Translations under genes and position numbers: made by a program
The notes under the pieces: generated by a model
What the model was told of the DNA's origin: nothing
Databases searched by the model: none
What the model saw: the letters and a program-made list of their open reading frames with translations, nothing else
Assembly (NCBI RefSeq): GCF_017487345.1
Contig: NZ_CP062006.1
Location: forward strand, 1,680,001 to 1,744,000
Length of the DNA stretch: 64,000 nt
Reading direction: 5' to 3'
DNA from: Brevundimonas pondensis
GTDB lineage: Bacteria > Pseudomonadota > Alphaproteobacteria > Caulobacterales > Caulobacteraceae
In this document: positions 44,785 to 52,729 of the stretch, one piece after another
Layout: every line of letters starts with the position of its first letter
How positions within the stretch are numbered: position 1 is the first letter of the stretch

Positions 44785-46067
44785 TTTTCCACCACCGCCA
44801 CCACGCCCTGACCGCCCGCCGCGCAGATCGAGATCAGGCCGCGCCCGCCGCCGCGCCGGTCAATCATGGTCGCCAGATTGGCCAGGATGCGCCCGCCGGT
44901 CGCCGCGAACGGATGTCCCGCCGCCAGCGAACCGCCATTGACGTTCAGCTTGCTCATGTCGATGGCCCCCGGCGCCCGATCCAGCCCCAGACGGGTGCGA
45001 GCGTAGTCCTCATCCTGCCACGCCTTCAGCGTGCACAAAACCTGAGCCGCAAAGGCCTCGTGGATTTCATAAAGGTCGAACTCCTGAAGCGTCAGACCCA
45101 GCTTGGCCAGCATGCGCGGCACGGCATAGGCGGGCGCCATCAGCAGCCCCTCGTCGCCCTTCACAAAGTCCACCGCCGCCGTCTCGCCAGTGCGCAGGTA
45201 AGCCAGCACCGGCAGGCCGCGCGCCTTCGCCCAGTCCTCGCTGGCCAGCAGCACGGTCGAGGCGCCGTCGGTCAGGGGCGTGGAATTGGCCGCCGTCAGC
45301 GTGCCGTTGGCGCGGTCGAACACCGGCTTCATCGTCGCCAGTCTGGCCGGGTCGATGTCGGGTCTCAGATTGTTGTCGCGCTCCAGCCCCCGGAAGGGCG
45401 TGACCAGATCGTCGAACAGCCCGGCCTCCCAGGCGGCGGCGGCGTTGCGGTGGCTGGCCACGGCCAAGGCGTCCTGATCCTCGCGCGGAATGGCCCAGCG
45501 CTTGGCCATCTGCTCGCAGCTCTCGCCCATCGACAGGCCGGTGCGCGGCTCGGCGTTGCGCGGCGGCTCGGGCTTGAAGGGGGCAGTCAGACCGGCGCCC
45601 AGAAGGGCCTTGATGCGCCCGCCGGTGGTCTTCTCACGGTTGGCCGCCAACAGGGCCTTGCGGAACTTCTCGTTCAATCCGATCGGCGCATCCGAGGTGG
45701 TGTCCACCCCGCCGGCGATGCCGACCTCGATCTGGCCCAGGGCGATCTTGTTGGCCACCAGAATGGCCGCCTCCAGCCCCGTGCCGCAGGCCTGACTGAC
45801 GTCATAGGTCGGGGTGTCGTGACCGATGGTGGTGTCCAACAGGCTCTCGCGCGTCAGGGCGATGTCGCGCGACAGCTTCAACACCGCCCCCGCCGCCACC
45901 TCGCCCAGCCGCAGCCCGTGCAGGTTGTAACGGTCAGCCAGACCTTGCAGCGCCGCCGTCAGCATCTCCTGATTGGAGGCTTCCGCATAGGCGGTGTTGG
46001 ACCGCGCGAAGGGAATGCGGTTGCCGCCCAGAATGGCGACCCGGCGCGGGGCGGAAGCGGTCAGCAT
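44781..46067 (-). CDS. Acetyl-CoA C-acyltransferase (thiolase, FadI/FadA2 type)
   Basis: A 428-residue thiolase. Visible are the nucleophilic cysteine in DVSQACGTGLEAAILVANKI (about residue 93), the NVNGGSLAAGHPFAATGGR histidine block and the C-terminal SICAAGGQGVVAVVEK second cysteine. It cleaves 3-ketoacyl-CoA to acetyl-CoA and a shortened acyl-CoA. It overlaps the hydratase gene by seven bases and the ligase gene by four, so translation is probably coupled. Confidence 0.92.
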   Translation of the reverse strand: MLTASAPRRVAILGGNRIPFARSNTAYAEASNQEMLTAALQGLADRYNLHGLRLGEVAAGAVLKLSRDIALTRESLLDTTIGHDTPTYDVSQACGTGLEAAILVANKIALGQIEVGIAGGVDTTSDAPIGLNEKFRKALLAANREKTTGGRIKALLGAGLTAPFKPEPPRNAEPRTGLSMGESCEQMAKRWAIPREDQDALAVASHRNAAAAWEAGLFDDLVTPFRGLERDNNLRPDIDPARLATMKPVFDRANGTLTAANSTPLTDGASTVLLASEDWAKARGLPVLAYLRTGETAAVDFVKGDEGLLMAPAYAVPRMLAKLGLTLQEFDLYEIHEAFAAQVLCTLKAWQDEDYARTRLGLDRAPGAIDMSKLNVNGGSLAAGHPFAATGGRILANLATMIDRRGGGRGLISICAAGGQGVVAVVEK

Positions 46068-46942
46068 GCAACAGAATCCTCAGGCGAAAGGGTCAACCGA
46101 CCCCGCAGATGGGCGCGGGCGGCGGCAGCGTCGCGCACCTCGAAATCACGGCTTGTTCCGGCCGAGCCCACATAGAGCCCCGCCTGTCCCGGCAGGAACA
46201 GCGGCGCGCGGAAGGCGACCTCGACCTCGGCGGCGTCCAGCGGCGCCAACGGCGACAGGGCGGCGACGGCTCGCGCCTTGGTCCACATGCCGTGGGCGAT
46301 GGCGCGGCGGAAGCCGAACAGCCGCGCCCCCATAGCCGAGGTGTGGATCGGATTGGCGTCGCCCGAAACCCGCGCATAGCGACGGCCCAGATCGGCCGGA
46401 AGGGTCCAGGCCTCGACCAGCCGGTCAGCCTCGTCGCCCGCCAGCACCGGGGCCGGATCGCCCTGACCGGGACGCCCCAGCCGCAGATAGACGCTCGTTC
46501 CCTCCCACGCTGTCGCGCCGTCGCGCGTCGCCGTGGTCTCCAGCGTGAAGGCCTGCCCCTTGTCGTGGGCAAGGAACCGCCCCGCCTTCGCCGTCAGCGT
46601 CAGCCGATCGCCGATATTCAGCCGCGCGTACTGGCGGATGCGGTTATGCAGATGCACCAACCCCATGGCCGGATAGGGAAAGTCCGCTCCCAGCATCAAC
46701 CGCATCTGCAGCGGAAAGGCCAGGATGTGCGGCGCGGTGATCGGCACGCCCTGTTCCGAGGCGAAGCCGCACAACCGGGCGCAGGCGCTCACGGCCTCGG
46801 CCTCCAGCCCGACCTCGCGCTGCAAGACGCGCTGCGGCAGAACCGCCTCACCGCCCTTGGCCCGCACCATGCCCCGCAGCGCCCCGCCGACCACCGCCGC
46901 CCCCGACAGGGGCGCGTCGAAACGCTCGATCGCCGCCGTCAT
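46061..46942 (-). CDS. MaoC-family (R)-enoyl-CoA hydratase, HtdX-like
   Basis: A 293-residue double-hotdog hydratase. The C-terminal half carries the hydratase-2 motif YARVSGDANPIHTSAMGARLFGF with the catalytic Asp and His, followed by AIAHGMW; the N-terminal half is a degenerate hotdog domain. This architecture matches mycobacterial HtdX and related (R)-specific hydratases, so the product should be the (R)-3-hydroxyacyl-CoA, in line with the FabG-type reductase next to it. It overlaps both neighbours by a few bases. Confidence 0.85.
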   Translation of the reverse strand: MTAAIERFDAPLSGAAVVGGALRGMVRAKGGEAVLPQRVLQREVGLEAEAVSACARLCGFASEQGVPITAPHILAFPLQMRLMLGADFPYPAMGLVHLHNRIRQYARLNIGDRLTLTAKAGRFLAHDKGQAFTLETTATRDGATAWEGTSVYLRLGRPGQGDPAPVLAGDEADRLVEAWTLPADLGRRYARVSGDANPIHTSAMGARLFGFRRAIAHGMWTKARAVAALSPLAPLDAAEVEVAFRAPLFLPGQAGLYVGSAGTSRDFEVRDAAAARAHLRGRLTLSPEDSVAC

Positions 46943-48264
46943 GCGCCCAGCAGGCTCTGGCCGCAGACCCGCACCACCTGGCCGTTGACCCCGCCCGAGG
47001 CCGGATCGGCCAGCCAGGCGATCGTCTCGGCCACATCGGCCGGATGACCGCCCTGCCCCATGCTGTTCATGCGCCGCCCGGCCTCACGGATGGCGAAGGG
47101 AATGGCGGCGGTCATCTGGGTCTCGATGAAGCCGGGCGCCACGGCGTTGATGGTGATCCCCTGCTCCACCAGCTGCGGCGCCAACCGCCGCACCGCCCCG
47201 ATCCAGGCGGCCTTCGACAGGGCGTAGTTGCTCTGCCCCATGTTGCCGGCGATGCCGCTCAGCGAGGAAACGGCGACGATCCGCCCGTTGGGACGTCGCC
47301 CCCCGCCCTCGACCAGGGTCCGCGTGATGGCCAGGGGCGCCGTCAGGTTGACCGCCATGACGCTGTCCCACTCGCGCGGCTCCATGCGGGCGATGGTACG
47401 GTCGAGGGTGATGCCCGCATTATGGATCACCACGTCGTAGCCCCCACGCGCCAGAGCATCGGCCAGCAGGCTCTCGGCGGCGTCCGGCGCCGTGATGTCC
47501 AGCGCCAAGGTCTCGACGCCCAGCCCGGCCTTCAGGGCTGACAGCCCTTCCACCGCTCCCGCCACGTCCAGAGCGACGACCTGCGCCCCCTCGGCGACGA
47601 ACAGGCGGGTGATGGCCTCGCCTATGCCGCGCGAGGCGCCGGTGACCAGAACGCGTCGTCCCTTGTGACCCGCCTGATCGACGCCGGCCACGCCGGCGCC
47701 CACGCGGATCGGCTGGCCCGAGACATAGGCCGACCGCGGCGACAGCAGGAATTCCAGCGTGCTTTCGGCAGCGCCTTCCGCCCCCGGCGCGATATAGAGC
47801 ATGTGGACGGCGATGCTGCGTCGCGCCTCCTTGGCCAGAGAGCGGACAAAGCCTTCCAAGCCTCGCTGGATCGCCTCGCCCCCTACGTCGGCCATCAGCT
47901 CAGGCGGCGTGCCGATCACCAGGATGCGGCCATGCTCGGCCACCGAACGGATGGCCTGATGGAAGAAGCGATAGAGCCCCTGGGCCGAGGCCGCGTCGAC
48001 GCAGTTCGAGGCGTCGAACACCAGCCCGCCATAGCGCACGTCGGGGGACCACGCGGCGTGGGTCTTCTGACCCGCCGCCCCGGCCAGCCGTCCGAGGATC
48101 GCCGCCAACCGCCCATTCCCGTCCGGCCCCAACAGCAAAGGCCCGACCAGCCCCGCCCCCGCCTCGGCGCGACGTTGCAAAGGCGCCGGGCGTGGCAGGC
48201 CCAGGGCCCCCGTCAGCCAGCCGCCGACGCCCGAGTTGGCGAAGTCCAGATACCGGTCGCTCAT
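46939..48264 (-). CDS. High-molecular-weight 3-oxoacyl reductase (FabG4-like)
   Basis: A 441-residue SDR made of two Rossmann domains. The N-terminal one (about 1-200) is cofactor-poor and degenerate. The C-terminal one (about 205-441) has TGASRGIGEAI, VIHNAGITLD, the catalytic Ser and SNYALSKAAWIG, and ends AQSLL-like (VCGQSLLGA). This is the design of mycobacterial FabG4, which interconverts 3-oxo- and (R)-3-hydroxyacyl-CoA. It starts in the TGATG overlap with the acyl-CoA dehydrogenase gene. Confidence 0.88.
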   Translation of the reverse strand: MSDRYLDFANSGVGGWLTGALGLPRPAPLQRRAEAGAGLVGPLLLGPDGNGRLAAILGRLAGAAGQKTHAAWSPDVRYGGLVFDASNCVDAASAQGLYRFFHQAIRSVAEHGRILVIGTPPELMADVGGEAIQRGLEGFVRSLAKEARRSIAVHMLYIAPGAEGAAESTLEFLLSPRSAYVSGQPIRVGAGVAGVDQAGHKGRRVLVTGASRGIGEAITRLFVAEGAQVVALDVAGAVEGLSALKAGLGVETLALDITAPDAAESLLADALARGGYDVVIHNAGITLDRTIARMEPREWDSVMAVNLTAPLAITRTLVEGGGRRPNGRIVAVSSLSGIAGNMGQSNYALSKAAWIGAVRRLAPQLVEQGITINAVAPGFIETQMTAAIPFAIREAGRRMNSMGQGGHPADVAETIAWLADPASGGVNGQVVRVCGQSLLGA

Positions 48265-50759
48265 CAGGCCGCCTTCTTCGTCGTCTTGCGGGGCGCGGCT
48301 TCCGCCGCCTGTCGCTGCTCCAGCCCGGCGGCCATGTCGAAGTCCGGCGCGAAGTCATCGACCTGGATTGCCTGATCGGCATAGGCGGCGAAGCGGGCGA
48401 TCAGGGCGCGCTCCTCGGCGTCGATCAGGCCCAGGTCCTCGGCCTGGATCGCCCAGGCGTTCAGCAGGGTCAGGTTCTGCGGCGCGCGGGCGATGCGGCC
48501 CGCACGAATGGCGTCCTTCAGCCGCCGCTCGACGGCCTCGACCTGCGGATAGAGGTCAAAGGCGACGATGGTGGCGGCGATGGGATCGACCTCGATCCGC
48601 GCCGTCCACGACCCGGCGGTCAGGCGGTCGCGCGCCGGGCCGTGCGTCTGGATCAGACCGGCGACGGCGGCGGCGCAAGCGTCATCCGGCGCGGGCGTCC
48701 GCAGCCCGAACGGCGCCCCGACCAGTTTCAGGAACAGGGCCGCGCCCCGGCTCGGGTGGTTGGCCAGCAGGTCGCGCCACGCCGTCCCGGCGCGCGCCAG
48801 GGCGTCCTGGGCCGCCCAGTGGACAAAGGGCAGGTCCTCGGCCGGACGGCCCTCGTCCTCGAACCGCTTCAGCACGCTGGACAGGATGAAGAGCTGGGAC
48901 AGGATGTCGCCCATCCGCCCGGTCATGGCCCCCTTGCGCTTCAAGGCGCCGCCGACCGTGGCCATCGACAGGTCCGACGCCAGCGCCAGCAGGGTCGAAA
49001 GGCGAGTGGCCGCGCGGAAATAGCGCCTCAGCTGCGGCTCCGCCCCCGACGGCGCGGCGATCAGCAGACCGCCCGTCAGGCTGAACGTCAGGGCCCGCGC
49101 CATGTTGCGGAACAGGAAGCCGACATAGCCGAACAGGGCCGCGTCAAAGGTCTTCAGCTCGCCGTCGCCCGCCGACCGCATCAGGGTCAGGACATAGGGA
49201 TGGCAGCGGATGGCGCCCTGACCATAGATGATCAGGGTGCGGGTCATGATGTTGGCGCCCTCGACGGTGATGGCGACCGGAATCTGCTGATAGGCGCGGG
49301 CCAGGAAGTTGCCCGGCCCCATGCAGACGCCCTTGCCGCCGACGACGTCCATGCCGTCATTGATGATGATGCGGGCGCGCTCGGTGACGTGATATTTGGC
49401 GATGGCCGAGACGACCGAAGGCTTCTCGCCCTGGTCCAGCGCCGCCGCCGCCAGACGCCGCACCGAGTCCGAGGCGTAGAGATGGCCCGCCATCCGGGCC
49501 AAAGCCTCCTGCACGCCTTCAAAGGCCCCGATGGGCTGGTTGAACTGGCGACGGATGGCGACGTAGGCCCCGACCATGCCAACGGCCAGCTTGGACATGC
49601 CGACATTGGACGACGGCAGGGAGATGGCCCGGCCCGCGGCCAGACATTCCATCAGCATCCGCCAGCCGTTACCGACCTGCTCGCGCCCGCCGATGACCAT
49701 CTCCATCGGCACGAAGACGTCGTCGCCGCTGGTCGGGCCGTTCTGGAAGACGGCGTTCAGCGGCCAGTGGCGGCGTCCGATATTGACCCCCGGATGGTCG
49801 CGCGGGATCAGGACGCAGGTGATGCCCGGCTCGGCCTCATCGCCCAGCAGGCCGTCGGGATCGGCAGCTCGGAAGGCCAGGCCCAACACCGTCGCGACCG
49901 GCGCCAGGGTGATGTAGCGCTTGCGCCAGCTGATGCGGAAGCCGAGCGTCTCCTGCCCGTTCCACATCGCCTTGCAGACCACGCCCGTGTCGGTGATCGA
50001 GGCGGCGTCAGACCCGGCGTAAGGGTTGGTCAGGGCGAAGCAGGGAATTTCCTCGCCGCGCGCCAGACGCGGCAGATAGTGGTTCTTCTGGTCTTCGGCG
50101 CCGTAGTGCAGCAGCAGCTCCGCGGGGCCCAGCGAGTTGGGCACCATGACCGAGACCGCCGCCGCCGAGCAGCGTGTCGACAGCTTCTGGATCACCTGGC
50201 TGTGACCATAGGCCGAGAAGCCCAGACCGCCGTAGGCCTTGGGAATGATCATCCCCAGGAAGCCCTTGTCCTTGGCGTAGGCCCAGGCCTCGGGCGACAA
50301 GTCCTGCCAGACCGAGGTGGTCTCCCAGTCGTTGGCCAGGTCGCACAGATGCTCGGCCTCGTTGTCGAGGAAGCTCTGCTCCTCGGCGGTCAGCCTCGGC
50401 GCCGGCGTGGCCAGCAACCGCTTCCAGTCGGGCTTGCCCGCGAACAGTTCGGCGTCCCACCAGACATTGCCCGCCTCGACCGCCGCCTGTTCGGTCGGGC
50501 TCATCTTCGGCATGATCTGACGGAAACCCGCCATGGCCGGACGTGACAGGATGGCGCGGCGCAGCGGCGTCAGGGTCAGCAGCAGGAGTACCGGCGCGAC
50601 GACCACGGTCATGATCGCCGCCATCGTCGGCGGGACTGCTTCCAGAACCCAGGCCGCTGCGATCCAGGCAAAGACGGCCACGGTCCACACTGCCATTCGC
50701 GCCTGCATGAGGGTCAGAAAGAAGGCCCCCAGGGCCAGTGCGCCAATCAAGATCAGCAT
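48264..50759 (-). CDS. fadE: Acyl-CoA dehydrogenase, FadE type
   Basis: An 831-residue acyl-CoA dehydrogenase of the long FadE class, with an N-terminal hydrophobic region (two or three membrane-like segments within residues 1-65) and the dehydrogenase core from about 110. Core motifs include GFLGMIIPKAYGGLGFSAYGHS, PCFALTNPYAGSD and INDGMDVVGGKGVCMGPGNFLARAYQ. It introduces the first double bond into acyl-CoA. I used the ATG at 50759, which begins the hydrophobic leader; an in-frame TTG at 50789 is possible but poorly supported. It overlaps the FabG4-like gene by one base. Confidence 0.9.
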   Translation of the reverse strand: MLILIGALALGAFFLTLMQARMAVWTVAVFAWIAAAWVLEAVPPTMAAIMTVVVAPVLLLLTLTPLRRAILSRPAMAGFRQIMPKMSPTEQAAVEAGNVWWDAELFAGKPDWKRLLATPAPRLTAEEQSFLDNEAEHLCDLANDWETTSVWQDLSPEAWAYAKDKGFLGMIIPKAYGGLGFSAYGHSQVIQKLSTRCSAAAVSVMVPNSLGPAELLLHYGAEDQKNHYLPRLARGEEIPCFALTNPYAGSDAASITDTGVVCKAMWNGQETLGFRISWRKRYITLAPVATVLGLAFRAADPDGLLGDEAEPGITCVLIPRDHPGVNIGRRHWPLNAVFQNGPTSGDDVFVPMEMVIGGREQVGNGWRMLMECLAAGRAISLPSSNVGMSKLAVGMVGAYVAIRRQFNQPIGAFEGVQEALARMAGHLYASDSVRRLAAAALDQGEKPSVVSAIAKYHVTERARIIINDGMDVVGGKGVCMGPGNFLARAYQQIPVAITVEGANIMTRTLIIYGQGAIRCHPYVLTLMRSAGDGELKTFDAALFGYVGFLFRNMARALTFSLTGGLLIAAPSGAEPQLRRYFRAATRLSTLLALASDLSMATVGGALKRKGAMTGRMGDILSQLFILSSVLKRFEDEGRPAEDLPFVHWAAQDALARAGTAWRDLLANHPSRGAALFLKLVGAPFGLRTPAPDDACAAAVAGLIQTHGPARDRLTAGSWTARIEVDPIAATIVAFDLYPQVEAVERRLKDAIRAGRIARAPQNLTLLNAWAIQAEDLGLIDAEERALIARFAAYADQAIQVDDFAPDFDMAAGLEQRQAAEAAPRKTTKKAA

Positions 50760-50861
50760 AAGGTTGAATTTCCCCGTCGCCGGGCGCAATCGCGACCCGC
50801 TTCATTGAGCTCCAGAGCCCGGACATTCAGAAAAGCTTGCGGCCCCGACAGCCGCGCCGAC

Positions 50862-51650
50862 CTACCCCTTGCCGCCGTGATAGGCGTTGCAGAGCGATGG
50901 GGGCACGCGCTGGTAGATGACAGGGGTCGCAATCCCGAGCCGACGCCGGGCCTCTACCAGCGGCTCCGCCAAAAGCTGCTCATAGTCTTCGCCGGGTAAC
51001 CAGGCTGCTCGTCGACCATCCCGCCACGCTTTCAAAACCGCGCGTGCACATGGGTAGCCCGTACGCGCCCGCATGAACTGAAGGGCTATCCCGGTAGCGA
51101 TCAGGCCAAAGCCGGCGCTGCGGGTTTGCGGCAAGGAGAAGGCCACAAGACACGCCTCTCCCAGAGCGTCTGCACGATAGCCGGTAAGCACATGCCAGAT
51201 GTCATGGACGTCCCGCAGCCTCCGCGCATACCAGGCGCGAGGATGCGCAGCCTCGATCTCGCTGTCAGTCACCTTGCGACTTTCATCCGCCAGGCCGTAG
51301 GCGGAGAAATCCTCCGCATCAATAAAGGCCAGATAGGCGGCCCCTACCGATCCTGGCGCGAACTGCGCCAACCAGACGCGATCCTGAAGGTGGTCAGCCA
51401 ACTCGACCCGACGATAAGCCTGAACTCCCCCCTCAGGCGTTGTGAGCATACGTGCATAGCCCCAGTCCGGCGAGCGGCCTGAAAGGGCGTTCATGATCTC
51501 GAACACCTGCTCCGTGTCGTCCTTGTCAGCCACCAGTCGCCGCATCGCGCGCAAGGCACGTCCAGGCTGCAGGCGAGATGATGTTGAACGCGTCGGGTTC
51601 CGATCAGACAATGCGCCCGACTGCGCAGGGATCGCAAAGGCGACTGACAC
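50862..51650 (-). CDS. COQ4-family protein
   Basis: A 262-residue protein with the COQ4 signature HDxxHx11E: H149, D150, H153 and E165 in RDVHDIWHVLTGYRADALGE. In eukaryotes COQ4 acts in ubiquinone head-group processing using this metal site; bacterial homologues are less well studied. The GTG start has GGAGG ten bases upstream. The gene is divergent from the tetR gene and lies 102 bases upstream of fadE on the same strand, so it may lead the beta-oxidation operon or be regulated with it. A link between quinone supply and acyl-CoA dehydrogenase electron flow is only an inference. Confidence 0.82.
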   Translation of the reverse strand: MSVAFAIPAQSGALSDRNPTRSTSSRLQPGRALRAMRRLVADKDDTEQVFEIMNALSGRSPDWGYARMLTTPEGGVQAYRRVELADHLQDRVWLAQFAPGSVGAAYLAFIDAEDFSAYGLADESRKVTDSEIEAAHPRAWYARRLRDVHDIWHVLTGYRADALGEACLVAFSLPQTRSAGFGLIATGIALQFMRARTGYPCARAVLKAWRDGRRAAWLPGEDYEQLLAEPLVEARRRLGIATPVIYQRVPPSLCNAYHGGKG

Positions 51651-51698
51651 TTGCGGGTTCCTCCACGGAAGCCTAGAACGACACGCTATCTACATTAG

Positions 51699-51725
51699 TG
51701 TCATTTACAATCATGTCAATTACAA
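51699..51725. promoter_or_regulatory. Direct repeat over the tetR start (candidate auto-operator)
   Basis: TGTCATTTACAA (51699-51710) and TGTCAATTACAA (51714-51725) are near-identical 12-base repeats 15 bases apart, in the COQ4/TetR divergent promoter and across the TetR start codon. The part ACAATCATGTC (51707-51717) is identical to the flank of the palindrome at 40389. It may be the binding site of the TetR protein. Confidence 0.45.
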
Positions 51726-52327
51726 AGCTCGACAAACCGCGCCGACGCCGTCGGTCGCCCGAAGAAGCGCGAAAGGAAGCTGTTGTTTCTGCGCGTGCGC
51801 TGCTTTTGTCGGGCGGGCCGGATGCGGTGACGCTGTCCGCCGTGGCGGCAGACATCGGGGTAACCCATGCCAATCTCATCCATCACTTCGGATCGGCCGC
51901 AGGACTTCAGTCGGCGCTGATGGGTTCCATGGTGGCGGACCTTAATCAGGCGCTCGACGCCGCCGTGGCGCGATTGCGTACCGATGACGGCGCGCCGCTT
52001 GAATTGGTCAACGCCGTGTTCGACGCCTTTGCAGAAGGAGGCGCCGGAAGACTGGCGGCATGGATTGCACTGTCAGGCGACCTTTCTCATCTGGAACCGG
52101 TTCGGACGGCGGTACGCGATCTCGTTGAGGCTATTTGCGACAAGATGGGTGACGACGGCCAGGCCCGGGAACGGATCGGCTCCGCCGTACTCTTCATCGC
52201 CCTGAGTGCGTTTGGCGAGGCGTTGATCGGACCTCCGCTGAGAAACATGCTGGATCAGCCCGATGACGCCGGTCGCAGGGTCGTGGCGAACCTGCTGCCT
52301 ACCTTCCTGGCGCGCGGCTCAAGATAG
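51713..52327 (+). CDS. TetR-family transcriptional regulator
   Basis: A regulator of about 204 residues with an N-terminal TetR helix-turn-helix (KEAVVSARALLLSGGPDAVTLSAVAADIGVTHANLIHHFGSAAGL) and an all-alpha C-terminal ligand domain. The ATG at 51713 is preferred over an in-frame GTG at 51698; neither has a ribosome binding site, so the message may have a very short leader. It is divergent from the COQ4 gene, at the head of the beta-oxidation block. Repeats over its start share an 11-base sequence with the flavoprotein/TBDT promoter, suggesting it controls both regions. Confidence 0.83.
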   Translation: MSITKLDKPRRRRRSPEEARKEAVVSARALLLSGGPDAVTLSAVAADIGVTHANLIHHFGSAAGLQSALMGSMVADLNQALDAAVARLRTDDGAPLELVNAVFDAFAEGGAGRLAAWIALSGDLSHLEPVRTAVRDLVEAICDKMGDDGQARERIGSAVLFIALSAFGEALIGPPLRNMLDQPDDAGRRVVANLLPTFLARGSR

Positions 52328-52355
52328 TTCCTGCCCTCGCCCCAGCAGTCGATCA

Positions 52356-52703
52356 TCATGTCAAAGACCGGGAAGCTGGCTCGGGGCTGAAATACTTCTC
52401 GAACTTGCCGGCCTGAGTCTCATAGTCTGCACGATCGGCGGGCGGCTCGCCCTTGACCGTGATGTTGGGCCAGACCTTGGCGTAGTCGGCGTTGATGGTC
52501 AGCCACTTGCCGTCCGGCGTGTCCTCGGTGTCCGCCACGATGGCATCGACCGGGCATTCCGGTTCACACACGCCGCAATCGATGCAGTCGTCGGGCGATA
52601 TGACGAGGAAGTTCTCGCCCTCGTAGAAGCAGTCCACGGGGCAGACCTCGACGCAGTCCATGAACTTGCACTTCACGCAGGCGTCGGTGACGAGATAGGT
52701 CAC
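52356..52703 (-). CDS. fdxA: Seven-iron ferredoxin FdxA
   Basis: A 115-residue ferredoxin with the 3Fe-4S/4Fe-4S cysteine pattern ([21 protein letters not shown] and [18 protein letters not shown]) and the usual C-terminal extension of the FdxA group. The start is a GTG. It lies 26 bases after cysNC on the same strand, at the end of the sulfate-activation genes. Since the sulfite reductase of this window is of the ferredoxin type and a ferredoxin-NADP reductase gene is close by, this ferredoxin is a good candidate electron donor. Confidence 0.9.
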   Translation of the reverse strand: MTYLVTDACVKCKFMDCVEVCPVDCFYEGENFLVISPDDCIDCGVCEPECPVDAIVADTEDTPDGKWLTINADYAKVWPNITVKGEPPADRADYETQAGKFEKYFSPEPASRSLT

Positions 52704-52729
52704 GTTGGAGTTCCAGTCCGGGCGGCGGC

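Noticed and set aside
48192..50546. A 784-codon plus-strand frame opposite fadE
   Set aside because: Antisense shadow rich in Gly, Arg and Gln; the minus-strand FadE has clear family motifs.
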